In this document: in pieces, positions 22,796 through 36,011 of the stretch
Numbering within the stretch: position 1 is the first letter of the stretch
Layout of the letters: the number at the start of each line of letters is the position of its first letter
NCBI GenBank assembly: GCA_035582835.1
Contig: JAYKAV010001809.1
Coordinates: 776,722 to 840,721 of the forward strand
DNA: 64,000 nt
Origin: Phoebastria nigripes
Taxonomy: Eukaryota; Chordata; Aves; Procellariiformes; Diomedeidae
Reading direction: 5' to 3'
Notes under the pieces: model-generated
What the model was told of the DNA's origin: nothing
The model's database searches: none
What the model saw: the letters and a program-made list of their open reading frames with translations, nothing else
Position numbers and translations under genes: made by a program

Positions 22796-25700
22796 AATCA
22801 GCTTTGAATCTCAGTGCCTTTGTCATTCTCTCAAGATTAAGAACCTTTAAGTTTTGCTTTGACTACAGTGTTTTATATTTGGATGAGAGAGGGATATTGT
22901 GTTCAAAATTTGCATTCTTTTCTCTTTTGTGTTGAGTACTTGGGGATTGATTTAATACAAAACGAGTTCTATTACTCTTCTTGTAACATTGAGTTTTTGA
23001 GGAGGTTCAATGGAAGTTTATTCATGTATTAGTCTTTAATATCATGTCACCTCACAGTAAGGAAATTATCTACAATAACCTTCATTTTCATTTGTCATAA
23101 ACAATTGAAGTGTTTTGTTTCCATATTTTTGTTACTTTAAATGGAGAGTTTGGAGATTTTTCTGACGTAAATGGAACTATGCCCAACTCTGGAAATTGCA
23201 TTTAAAGTTTATAATTTGGGTGGGAGAGAGAGATGACTTTCTTCAAACTTGCTTTGATTTACAGTGTTTTCAGTGTATGCCTGGGATGGGTGGAAGGGAA
23301 ATATAGATCACTTTTCCCCCTTATGATTATCTCATAATAACATCTTCAAGAAAATAGGTCTCTGGTCTTGTTCGAGATAAGCTTATTCTAGGTCTTCGTT
23401 TTCCATCTTAATTCTAGTGGCCTTTGTTCTGTTGCCTGTGAGCCCATTTCCTGTACTGTAATACTGTTCCTTTTTTCTGGACACTTGAAAAACAACTTTC
23501 TACTCAATTGTTTCTTTTTCTTTTTCTTTTAATGTTGACTTTGCATAATCATGTTCCTAGTGAGCATGGCTTTGCATGTGTGCTGGGTCTGGCTAAGATG
23601 GAGTTAACCAGAGCATGCTGTAACTATGAGGGTCATGATGCAGTTCGTTTATCCCTGCATGTCTGATCACCAGGTCATACATGGCCTAAATCAGCTACTA
23701 CCAAATGCATAAACTTCTGACTATTTAAAAATGACAAACTGAAAAAATAAAGACTAGGAGCAGATTTAAAAAAAAAAAGCTATTGTGATTATTTAGCCTG
23801 ATGCTGGTGAATCTGTGATTGGTTTATTTCCCACAAAGATCTACCATTTGGTCCTGAGGACAGGCTTATAGTGAAGACAGATGAAAATTTGGGCATAAAA
23901 AACAAATGTGGTTTTCAATATGATCTAATGTTATTATATTTGGTAGAGTTTGCAGTTATCTCTGGAAATCTGTATTATGTTCTGTAAAACAGAATACTGT
24001 TAGGAACTTAGCTCAGAAAAGCCTGAGGAATAACTTAAAAAGATTTGGATTTCATAGAACCAGTTTCTCCTGTTGTTGATTTGAATATTGAAGCTGTCAG
24101 CTTCCGCAGAATTAAAATAAGATTTTAGAATGATACCAGAAGCATCTTCAATACATTTTATTCAACTGAACAAGTTTCCTATTTTTTTAATAAAATCAGG
24201 TACTGTGAATTTGTTGAGAGCTAGACAAGATATGTATTTAACCGTTTAAACTTGAGACTGTAAAATGACGTAGGTGTTTTTCAGATAAATGTTTAAAAGT
24301 AACTTCTGCTTCAGCAATTAAAAAAAAAAATCCAGAAAATTTATTGTTATGGTAGTCCTGATGTTTTTCACTGTTGTGAAATACGGTGAATCTTCCTACT
24401 GTATATGGAAGCAGTCTCTCTGTAGAAATTTGTACACTATTCTGTTGACTTTGAGTTGTCAGTATCTAAAAGTAAATTTGATTTAATTCTGTGTGGCTTG
24501 AGTTCTCTGCCTTTGACAAGGAATGAGAGAGGGAGCAGAGAGTGGAATGGAAACTAAATTTGCAGTCCTGTGGTGAACTGCTTACTAAAGGTTCTTTGGA
24601 TGAACTTCTCAATGTAATTTATACTGGTGTTACTACTGTTTAACTGAAAGTATGTTTCTGGTTTTTGCACAGTAAAATTAGTCCTTAACATGCAAATGTA
24701 ATACTATCACTAGTCATGCTGTATTGTTTATATAGATGTAACATTTAAATCTTAAAAGTGAACTGTAGGCTATATACTTTAGGAACAGGAAGACTGACTT
24801 GATAATGAAATATAGAATACATTTATAAGAAAGCGTTTATATAATTTCTTTCTGATTATTTGTCTTGAAGACTGAAATAACAGCAGAAAAATTCTTTGTT
24901 CTATGGACTTTTTTCCAGTTCAGGTGTTTAAAATAGCTTCTGAATACCTAGTTTTAATGTATAATTTCTGGAATGTAATTTTGTGGAGGGATTACTAAAA
25001 TAAAATACTTATTGCAAAGAGTTACGCTGCAAAAATGGTGAAGCTGTAATCCTTCTGCAAAGCAAGATTCCTGAAAGATTGGTTTTCAGTCTTCACTGGA
25101 TAGCTATTAAAGTATTTTAAATAAAGAAATAAATAAATCGGACGGTGTAGAAATAACTTATTGTGCCACTGGGTATGTGTCTAAGAATTGGTGAGGGTCC
25201 AGCTAGTGTTTGAGAAAGTGAGGTTTGATTAGAAGGCTTGACCCATCAGACCTCTTCTGCTTCTGTCTCCCAAGTTTTTCTGCTTTCTCTTGGAGCACCA
25301 GATCTAGTGATGTTTGCTTTTCAGTTCATATTTATTCTCATCCTGATTCCCAGGTATTCCTTCTGTTCCTAACTCTTGATAAAGCCCTCTTTGCTTTGTC
25401 CTCTCCATATCCATCTGTCTCCAAAGCTCCAACCAGGAAAAAGAGCAAAATTTTCCAAATACGTACTTTTACTTCATAGTATGGTACTATTTCAGGTAAA
25501 CCCAGAGGCAAAAAACTGTGCTGACAGAACACGTACAGTGTGTCGCAATGAGCAAATTCTTGCTGTACAGCAGAGAAACAGGCAGCCTGATGCCCTGGGA
25601 GGGAGAAGGGGGGCGGCAGCTTGTGGTATAGTCTGTTATTTCTCTTAAGAAAAAACAACAAAAAAAAAATCCCTTAAGCAATTGAATGAAATATTCATAC

Positions 25701-26315
25701 AGGTGTTCTGTTTAAATAAGTCCATCTCTGTATCTTATGTATCGCTCATATCACTCTTCCGTAAAGTTCTCTCTACCTTTCCTCTAAGTTACCATAACAC
25801 AATCCCCAAATTCAGAATTTTAAATGGAATGTGATTGTAAATGGTCGCTCTGGCTCATCAACAAAATATTTGTATATTATTTGTTTGATGGGGGACTTAC
25901 GGCAAGCATTCATGTAATTTGAAGAAAAATAAAATTCTTTGTGTGCTGACTATGACAGGACAAAAATTGTCAAACAAATGCTAGTTGCTGTTTGCAATTT
26001 AGTGACTATCTTTTAAGAGTCTGCAGTTGCTTTGCAAGTATTAACTGAAGCTGACATAAAGAGAGGAGAATAGAAGTTGTGCTCATGGATAAAGGCCCTG
26101 AAGAATCCAGACACTATTTGAACAGAGCCAAGAATTACCTGTGTGACTCCCAAACTAGAAAAACTCCAAAGCATATGTTTAATTTGAAATCTGCCAATAT
26201 TGCTTGGGAAGGAAGAATATGGTTGAAGATGCAAAGGCACTTGAGAACATTGCTGAACTGGGACCACAGGTCCTGGAAGTCTCTGGTCTCATCTTTGAAA
26301 TGACATAGTGACGGT

Positions 26316-26500
26316 GTCATAGAAACGTCCAGGTTGGATGGGACTTCACCTGGGCCAATCTTCTCTTGAAACAGGGCCTTAGATCAGGTCATTCAGGGCT
26401 CTGTCAAATTGAGTCTTGAGTATTTCCAGTGAGGGAGACTCCCCTGTTTCTCTGGACAGCCTATTTCAGTGTTTCACTGCTTTCTCTCTGAGCTCAGCTG
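26316..26500 (-). mobile_element. Degenerate CR1-like fragment
   Basis: TCATAGAAACGTCCAGGTTG, then GATGGGACTTCACCTGGGCC, matches the layout of a CR1 3' end read in reverse. It continues with a diverged version of the usual 'attgagtcttgagtatttccagtgaggga...cctatttcagtgtttcactgc' region. It is much more diverged than the copies at 1657 and 54353. The right boundary is approximate, and sequence to about 26720 is moderately GC-rich and unassigned. Confidence 0.65.
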
Positions 26501-27017
26501 CCATCAGTCCTGCATGCTGTTCTCCAGAACATGCTTTCTTTCCACCAAGGACACGGTTTCTGCTCCCTACTCCTCCTGGGAGTTTCCTGTCCCCATCCTT
26601 GAACTGTGGAGACCCAGCTCCTTGCTGTGGTCCCCTGCTTTTGGCTGGCCTCACCTGGGGAGGTGAGGGACCTGCTCCACCTGGAGTGAGCTCAGCTGTT
26701 CTCAGGGAAGGGTTGAGTTCCCAGGACCTGCTGGCTCTGCCACTTTGTGGTTGGTAGAACAGGATCTTTCCTGGCACTCCTGCACGGCAGGTAATGGGAA
26801 AACTGATCCCTTCCATCTTGGTGCATCTTCTCTTCCATCTTTGCACCTCTTTGCGCTGAATGAAAATTCTGCAGTGTTAATGTGTGTCTCATGTTTTAAT
26901 GTGTTCCGTGAAGTAGGGTCTAGATCCATGATGCGGCTTTTGATGTTCTATTTGTAAGCAATCAGAAACTTTGGAGAGTTTTTTAAAAGCAAAAATAGTG
27001 AGGTAATTAGCTTTCTG

Positions 27018-27054
27018 GGGTTTTTTTGTTTGTTTGGTTTGGTTTGGTTTTTTG
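27018..27054 (+). repeat. (GTTTG)-rich low-complexity tract
   Basis: GGGGTTTTTTTGTTTGTTTG followed by GTTTGGTTTGGTTTT. Simple sequence of the same G/T type as the other tracts in this intron. Confidence 0.88.
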
Positions 27055-30000
27055 AGCTAAGTGTTTCCTTATGCCTTTGAACATGCCTTTCCTTCTTTCC
27101 TCCACAATTACAATTTTGAAATGTGGTGTTATATGTTGTCTGAGCATGGTGGGGTAGAAGCCCATTAAATGGGTGTTTAAAAAATTGGTCTGGGTACTTG
27201 AGAATAGTGTAGCAGAGAATTTTGCATTGGCGTGTCAAGGTCAATGAATATTCATAGGTTGCTGATGTAAAAATTTCATGCACATTTTTGTATTTTTGCA
27301 TTTAATAACATGCAATATACATTAAAGTATTGTTTTGGATTTGTTTAGTTTCTGTTTTTATATAGTTAAGGATCAGCTTATGCTTTTAGCACATACTGTG
27401 CTGAAGTGTGGGGTTTTTTTGGAAGTGATGACAAATATGTCCCTGGTGTTAAATTCACAGTTGGAGCAATTCAGCGTTGGTGTTACACAAAAGGCTATCT
27501 CTTTGTTGTTCCTTTATGAGCATGAGTAGCAGGGATTCTTGAAATGTGTTATCTTGTCTAGACATCAAGTCTGCAACACTGTATTAATTAGTCCATTATT
27601 ATGTGTCCAGTTTCTTAAATGTTGCATATGTAAGTTGAAGTGACATGGGTTACCTCTGAAAATCTATTATTTGCTGAAGACAAATTTTGCCAAATGAGCC
27701 AAGTACCTTCCTTGATTTTGGCAAAAAATCAAACCTCTAAGTTTCTGAATGAGATTTGACACTCAGACCTCAATTTGTCTATTAGCACAGAGCTCTGGCA
27801 TCTAAGAAGGAAGCATAGGAATTAATGCATTCATGAATGCTTTTTTCCTTAATGGAATTACTGGCTGACGGGATGCTTTCAGTTCAACAGTATTTTTAAA
27901 TGTTCAGCAAAATAATATTTTTAAGTGTTCAAACATTTGGATTAATTGCTTGTTTACTTGACTTTCTAAATTAATATTACTTGTTAATAGCCCTCAGTAG
28001 TATTAACGAACTGTTACCCTTATTGGACAGCCTTCTTGCTGGAAGATGCTGAAAATCACAGATTCTTCTAAAGCTTGCATTTGAAACTTCATAGATATGG
28101 TGCATAGAAAGAAGGAAAAATGGGTGGGTGGCTGGGTCAACAGGCTGTCCAGATTCTGCTTCCAGATCTGCTGTCTAACTGCTTTTCATTTTTAGGTAAA
28201 TAACTTAAATCTCTGGCCTAGAAGTTGCAGTTAAGAAAGAAAAACAGTTAGGTTTTAGCAGTTGTAGTGTGTGTAGTTTCAGAAGAACTGTTTTTTGTTC
28301 TCCTGCTTTGTCAGATCTCTTGTTCTGGTAAGACCTATATAGCAGTAACTGAATTGTCTTTGTGTGTATTTAACACTTTTTAATGGGACTCTGTTCTCTG
28401 GAGGTGCTGCTCTGAGAGAAGACTGACAGCTCACAAAGTGAAACTTTACGTTGCGAGGATTTAGTTAAGAAAGTTTTGGTTTTAATATCAGACCATAAAG
28501 AAAATATACAGGCATTTCTGTCATGATAAAATAGTTACAATTTCTGTAATGTATGGAAGTATACTGCATGCCTTCCTCCCCACCCTGTCCGGTGTCCATT
28601 GCTAGTTTTGTTTTGCATCAAACAAAACTTTTTACAGTGCTTCAACAGTGTAAAGGTGAAAGAGGATGTAAATATGAGTAGCTTCCACATCTTGGCTAGG
28701 AATAAGCTAATGAGAAACTGTGGTAAGTGTATCAGAAAAGTTTTATAAGTTCTGGATATGTTAGATTAAACATTTAAATTTTAGCAGTTGTAGTAAAATA
28801 AATAAATGAATAAATAGGACTAATGGGAGTCCAGGAAGGAATGAAGGAGGGTGTCAAAGCTGGCCTTGGATGTACCTTTTCTTTTGACTTCAGCTGAGCC
28901 AGAGAAACAGGTTACTGTTTCCTTAGATTAGCTTGTTGGTCTGCTTGTGCTGTTGCTCATTTCAGGCAAAATTATCTCGGTTAGAAAAAATCCCCTAATT
29001 AAAATATGAGTTAAGAGGTAGGTAAGTTAAGTGAAGCTGAGGGAACTGGAACAGTAGCTAGAGAACACATTAGAGGATTATTTCTGATTATGGATGAGGT
29101 CAGACACGCTTTGTTTCTGACGGGAGTAGGCCAGATGAGAGTAAAAGATGGGGAAGCTGTAGATTTTGGTTCCCTCCTAGCTTTTCTGTTGTCCTTCATA
29201 CCTGGTGTACTTAATACATGGTAGCAAGGCCTTAATGATGAACTCATCATCATCAGTCTAATTTGGTTGGTGGCATAGTATGTATCATGCCTCCTCTGAG
29301 CTTATGTTTATTTTATTTAAATGTAAGTTGTAATTAAGTGTGTTAATTTATTTTTTCCTAATCAAGAAAACATTTGTCTCAAGTTTTAGTATTTTGCCTT
29401 AGGCTTCTCAGAAAAATTGATGATGATTCCTTTACTTAATTATATCATCTGCCTATGATCTTGTTTCATTCTTTTGCGGTTTATTAGTTTCCTTGTATCG
29501 GTACCCCTCTCCTTATATACAAGGCAAGTCATTTATTACTTTTTACACATTCTTAGGCACTTTTTCTTCCATATTAATTCTGACTCGCTGATTTTTCTAC
29601 TATCTTTTAGTATTTATTCTAGACCTCCTTAATTTTTACCATTGCAAAATCAAATAAATTGTTATGCTTATTTGCATCTTTATAGTTCACGCTTGCCTTA
29701 AGTCTTTTTTTGTGCTGCAATCTTTCCATTTTCTGAATCTGAGCTGTTTGCTAGAAATCTGCATTTTCACGTTTATTGGGACTGCAAGATGGAGAACATA
29801 AAAGCTTTTGGTCAGTATTCTCATGGTATTACAGATTCTCCTTACAAATACATTGCTTTAAAGCAGGAAACTTTTAAAAGGATGTGAAAAATTTAACTAC
29901 TTTCCTTTTCTTGTGTTTGGGTCACCATGCTTTACAAGTTGCAGTCCTTCACTTTCCATTGTTTTTTTTAGCTGTGTTCTCTTCCCTTTCCATGGACATT

Positions 30001-31215
30001 AATGGGTTATTTGGTATGTACTGCAGTGTTCGTAATTACAAACTGCTGCATATGCAAAATCAGTGCAACTCGCGGATTTTACTTCAGCACCTGAAGGTAT
30101 AGTTTAATAAGGAAATGTATTACCACATTTCATCTTTTTGCCAGCAGCTTTTTTCATTGGAAAGCTGATAAAAAGTGAGTGTTATTTAATATGCAACACT
30201 TTATAAAGCAATACTTTTAAGAGAAATTAACACCATAAATATACGCATGCATACAGTAACAGTGTAGGGTATTTTCATTCTTAGAGAGACTCAAATACAT
30301 TAGATAGAATTCACCTTTAGCTTTCTATCATTATCTCTCTATGGAAGATTTTGTGTGTGACAGTTTGTTTTGCCTTACGTTTTTTTTAATGTAACAGGTG
30401 TTGGCCTGTGCTAAGCACATTATTTTGAAGTTGGTGAATGCTGGGGACTCGGCCCGTTGACAAATCTAGTCATTGATACAGTTTTTGATGTAGTGGCATT
30501 TCATTTATGTGACGAAGCAGGACTGCAGATTCCAAGATCTCAAAGAGGACTGTTTACTTACAGACAGTCTTAAAGGGGATTTTTTACGGATGTTATAATT
30601 TCATGGCAGATCTCTGGAAGACTTAAATGAGAGAGTGTTAGTAGTTAGGTACTTGATAAAATTGCTGGACTTAGTTAAAACCAAAGAAAATGTGAAAGAA
30701 AGTTGTATCTGTTTCACTCGGTGCCCAGCTGTTCAAATCTGAAAGACAAGATCACTTCTTGGTCAGAAAAAGTGAAAATCTAAGGAGTTGTCCATTAAAT
30801 AGTATTTTTTCAATCAACAGCTAGCAGTGATTGCTTGATTTAAAATTTCTTGTCCTGTCATGAGAAATCAGAACTTAACAACAGGATGAAAGAAGACTTG
30901 GAAACTATAATACTGAGTAGACTAGGAAGAAGAAAGATTAGTTTCAAGAGATGATGAGTGTAAACAGGATTGGAAAAGGTGTTAGGAAGAGAAGAAACTC
31001 TCTAAAATTGTGTGGGCCTTGATACATAATTAGGAACTAATTATGAGAAATTGCCTGCTGAAAAAACTGACAGAAGTTAAGATGGTTGGAAGGATAAGCA
31101 GAACTGTCACTGGTGAGCCTCCTGTGAAAGCTGAAGGATAAAACCAGAAATGATGAATAGTCTGAGCTTTGATAAAGGCAGTAGTTTCTGTGGGGATGAG
31201 GGTTATTGTTTTTCT

Positions 31216-31265
31216 GTGTGTGTGTGTGGGGGGGGTTGTTGTTGGGATTTTGTTGTTGCTGGTTT
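31216..31265 (+). repeat. G/T-rich low-complexity tract
   Basis: (TG)n followed by GGGGGGG and TTGTTGTTGGG-type sequence; G/T only on the + strand for about 50 bases apart from isolated A or C. Confidence 0.8.
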
Positions 31266-34200
31266 TAATAACTTTAATTTAGAGGATAGAGGGAGCCTCC
31301 TCTCCAACTTTGTCTCCAGCTTATTCTTGCTTTAACAGAAGGGCATTGGTGGACTTGAGAGGTGGTTTTAGCAGTGTTGTTTGATTTTATTTTTGAACTG
31401 TTTTAAGAGTGAAAGATAAAATTCTCTCTTAACTGGCTCAGCGCACTGAGGCTTGAAGTTTCAACTCTTTAGTATTTTTCTTTCTTATAACCTAGTGTCT
31501 CTTGAACAAGGCATCTTTTGAATTTTGGAGGAGTATTTCAGCATTGCTGCTGGGGAAACCTGCTACTTCCTGGACTGAAACAGAATGAGAATAGGATCAG
31601 TCCCATATACCTAATAATTAGATCCAGAAATTCAAATTGCCTCAGAAATAGCCCTAGCTCAAAGAACTACTGTCTAGCATCTTTTCCCTGCCCCCCAACA
31701 CTGATTTCACATCAGCTCTATCAGTATTCCTGACACAGTCTGAGCATTGATCTTCTGAAAGACTTAGAGATGAAACAGGAATCCAAGTGGCGCTTAAAAC
31801 AGGATGTATGTAGGGCAAACGGAGAACAGTTTCATAAAGGAAAGGTTTCATAAAACCATATGATGATGGGAAGGTGGTAACTGAGCAAACATGCAAAAAC
31901 TCCTGGTAAGTGGCAAAGGAAACGTAGTGGCAGGAAGGTAGGTGACAGGAGGGACTTGATGTTTGACATGAAAGCTGGTTTCCATTTCTCCAGCACTGAC
32001 AAGAGCTTTCTGGCCTCAGGAGGCTGGAGTAGACAGCAACAGAAGAGTATCACACAGACAACCTGTAGGTCGGGAAAATCTGCTGAAGTGTGAATCTACA
32101 GTTTTATGTTTTTTCGTGTGTCTTTTACAGACTGCAGGGCTGATCTTAATATAACGGAGACTGTTTTGTAGATGACAGTTTTGCTGGTGCATGTAGTTTA
32201 ATCCCTCTAATCCATTTGTAATCTGATTTGTATACAACACTGATTCGTGTATGAATATAGGATCATCTGTGACCAAAGACACTGTGATAACAGGTTGCAT
32301 TTGTCACCTGGTTCTTAAGTTTCTATTTCTTTTTATATTCTGTATCTCAGTGCCTAGCCTGATGCCTTCTTTCTTCTGGCAGTTGTTTCACTGAGCAGGT
32401 TAGACTCAATATGTTTTAAAGATGGGTAGGCCACACTTTTTTTTAATAGCTTGTTCTTTTCTGTGAACATTAGTGATTTGGCAGCCATTAATTGGATGGC
32501 ATTTGGAAAGCAAACAAATTATTTAAAATGAAAAAGCTACAATTTACAGAGGACTGTTCTATGGTTTTTGTTCAAATTATTTTGAGTGCATATAGTATTT
32601 ATATATGTTTGTATGTTAAAAGCTTGGCATAGAAAGTATTCATTTGCTCTTGACCTTTAAAATATAAGGTAATCTTATAGTTCTTTTTCATGTGTTTTTT
32701 TTTTTTTATTTTTAGAAAGATAATTCCAAAAGGCATTAGAATTGGGAACTTAGTTTCCTGAATGATATGGGAAAAAATCTTTTGTTGCATAAGTTGCTTA
32801 TGCATGTGCTTCTTCTGTAAGTTGATTATAAAAACATTATATTTTTATCTTGGGGTGTAAATGACTAATGCACATCATCAGTTATCACCGACCCACAAGG
32901 ATCACTTTCCTGTTTTGTTTGACTCTTACTTGCACTGATGTTGTGACTTTCAGTCCTCAGTGATTGTCTGGACATACACTACTATGGATATCACAACTTT
33001 TAATGGCATGCTTCACAAAATATGGCATAAAAACAAGTACCAAGATTCCCCAAAGGAAAAAGGTTATAGTGTGCCTGTTTTAGCTTGGTACTTTGACTTT
33101 GAAAGGCNAATAGAGTCAACTTGACTCATAAAATCACAGAAGTTGAATACTGACAAAATCAAGTGGGTCATGTTGTTCATGGTTCTTTAGCTTCTCATGC
33201 TTCATGAGAAGGACTGTTGATATATTAATTTTCTGAACTATTGAACTTCGAGTATTGCTCTGAATGACACTAATAACCTTTAATAGATGGTTTGATACTG
33301 TTTCTTCATGGTTTAATTGGCTTTCTAGCAATCTTTCCCCCTCTCCTGCCCCCCAGATAGCTTAAATACTTGGTTTCATTACAACATGAAATGTTGTATT
33401 TACGTGGGTACTGTGTGTACTTACTTGACCATAATTACTCCCCACAAACAGTTTACCACCTTAGTATAGTAGATAATTTATATATTAACTTTTTTGGTCA
33501 CGTGCTACCTAAATAAAAAATCTCCACATAAGCATTTTTAAACACAAAATCAGAATAGATTAGGGTATGCTGACACAAGCTTTTCGGTGATCATCTTCAA
33601 CTGGAAATTTGCCCAGTTTATTGCATTTTTTTTTTTTTTAACTCGGCTTCCTGGAGAAACTAGCTTATGCAATCACTGAGTATCTGTCTATCTCTTGACT
33701 CTATTGTCAGGTTTCAACTAAACTCAATTTAGGCATAAACCAAGATGATTAGTTGTTACAAGCTTTATGAAAACAGGCAGTAGCAGAAACTATGAGTTCA
33801 GTGGAGAAAGACCATAATATGGTTGCATCTCATTAGACATCAGAAAGTCGCCTTAAGCAAGTGCTGCAGTTGTTTTCAAAAACAAAACAAACCAAAAAAA
33901 TAACTTGTACCATTGCAGACCTCAGCTGCATGTTACAAAGAGTTTGGTGGCAACCATGGTTTAAGAAATTACGTCACTGTGCTGTACTGTCCTCTGCACT
34001 GGTGCAGTCGTCTTTGTGGGGCCTGGCTATGCATCAGATCAGGAAAAAGAATGGAAAGTTTGCAGATTTTTCTTTAACCAGTTCTCTTATTCACAGCACG
34101 GTTCCTTAAATGCGCCTGCTGCCACAAGTGAGTACCCATGCTGTGTTGTGTGTCGAACCACTACCATCTCTGAACACTTAGTATTTTGAAAGCACTGCCT

Positions 34201-34929
34201 TAGGCACTCAAAGTTATTTAATCATCAGGCAGAAATCTACAGAAAGCGATAGTCTTTGGTAGTTTTGGCATTTGCATAGTAACTGTTTCTTTTTTGTCAT
34301 AGGGAAGATAAAACTTTTAAAAATATTTCTGTTTAATTTCTATCTAAAGCTGCTGTGACCAGAACTCTCTTCTTCCTTTAGGACGCCTCACCGTCTTCTA
34401 ACTTCAGTAGCCTTGGTTCTACATATTTTGGAGAATTTACTCATTTGGAGCACTAGTGCATCAGTAGACACCCTCATAAGAGCTTCTTCCAGCTGGCTTG
34501 TTGGAGCTGATCTTTGATCTAGTTGTGCACCAAGCTGGTACCCAGCTGCTCCACCCCCTAAAGTTCTTGAGTAGATCTTGACAGGAAAGAGCAGTCACAA
34601 TAACCAGTATTTTTGGTAGTGAGATAGCTCAGTTTTGTGAACTAAATGGTCCCTTTTAATTAAAACTCTAACGTCTTAGAGGTCATTAAAGTATTCGCGC
34701 TTTTAGGAGAACGAAGATCAAAAGATTTCTGAATGTTTTATGTATTTATTGCCTGTCAGCTAATGTGATGAAGAACTGGAAGCGTGCAATTATAAAGAAA
34801 TGTTCCCACACCAAGGCACAACTCACTGTGAAGTAGAGCTGAATGCCCTTTTGAACGCGTCTGCTACCTGCCACTGAAAGGGAAGTTGCAACAAAGACTC
34901 TGTTACGGTTTAAGATAAAGAATGTCTCT

Positions 34930-35830
34930 TTGTTCATTTGGGGGAACCTGTGAGCTGGTTGCAGCCTCCTTGAAACCTGTAATTAGATCACTTCTGCTGG
35001 TGGGGCAGTCTCACCCATAGCTCTCCCAGCAAGGGGATGGAGACCGTACCTCCACCAGCTCTTGGCAATGACTGGTGCACCTCTCCACCCCCAACAAAAG
35101 TTCAGGTTTTTTTCACACAGTTGAAAGGAGAGAAACCAGTGTAGGAAGGCATGTGAATCTCAAGTTAGGGATCTTCCTGTCAAAGTTCCTTCTCTATGGA
35201 GAGAGGTGGACCATGCCAAAGGGAAGATGCAAGGAGGACTGGATGCAGGAGAGGATCCAGAAGGCAGGGGCAAAAGGATGCAAGAGTTTCTGAGGAAGAG
35301 GCGGAGTGGAACTATGTCTAGCTGAGGGATGAGATGACCTCTGAATTGGAGGGTGGAGGAAATCTGGAGGAGATGAAAGGATTTGTGGTGACAGGAGAGG
35401 TAGGGTTGGGAATCGGGAGTGTGGGAAGCAATGAACGAGGGTGGGACTAGACTTGCAGTTGAAAAAAGAAGATTTGTGCCAAGATCAGGAACTGCAGCCA
35501 AGAGGGTGGGGAAAAGAAAGAGATGGGGAGCAAGAGGAACATGGGTGGAGATGGGAATTAATTCCACAGAAGCTCTGAAGCCTATGGGCAAATGCAGTGG
35601 AGTTTCTCCCTGGCTGGAGGGTGGAGACGCTACATCATGCAAGAAAACTCATTGCTATTTCTGGTGCCAGAAACAAGTGGGGAGCAGTCAGGTGCTTCCA
35701 ACTTGGTGTCTTCCCCTCTGGATGCCCTCAAGGCGTCTGCAGGAAGCTACAATCGTAAGGCAGGAAATGCAGCGTTCCTGCATCGAGTACCTGAAATTGC
35801 TTACTGAAGAATTTGATAAACATGTCAGTC
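34930..35830. other. Purine-rich, GC-elevated island, unassigned
   Basis: About 900 bp with more G and A on the + strand than the surrounding intron (GGAGATGAAAGGA, GGGTGGGGAAAAGAAAGAGA and similar). Stops are rare in several frames, so both strands show frames of 70-160 codons, including 35419-35838 on + and 35160-35642 on -. Their composition follows from base skew rather than from a recognisable protein. It may be an unrecognised old mobile element or a non-coding transcript. Confidence 0.4.
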
Positions 35831-35990
35831 ACTGCTGATTGTTCTGTTGTCCGTTTGGTTCACTTTACTGTATTTCTCATCAACTAAAAATAAAACCAAT
35901 ATGAATATTGTTTTTAATGAAACTATTAATCTGCTTACCCAAGCGTAGGTCTAGCCATAACTCAAAAATGCCCTGATTAATTTTTAAATA

Positions 35991-36011
35991 CCTTTTTTTT
36001 TTTTTTTTTTA
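35991..36011 (+). repeat. Poly(T) tract
   Basis: Homopolymer of about 20 T followed by AGTTTTT. Not linked to a recognised retroposon body on either side. Confidence 0.9.

Noticed and set aside
23579..23608. TGTGCTGGGTCTGGCTAAGA, resembling the 5' end of an avian LTR like the one at 56196
   Set aside because: Only about 30 bp match; the following sequence does not continue the LTR, so chance or a tiny remnant cannot be separated.
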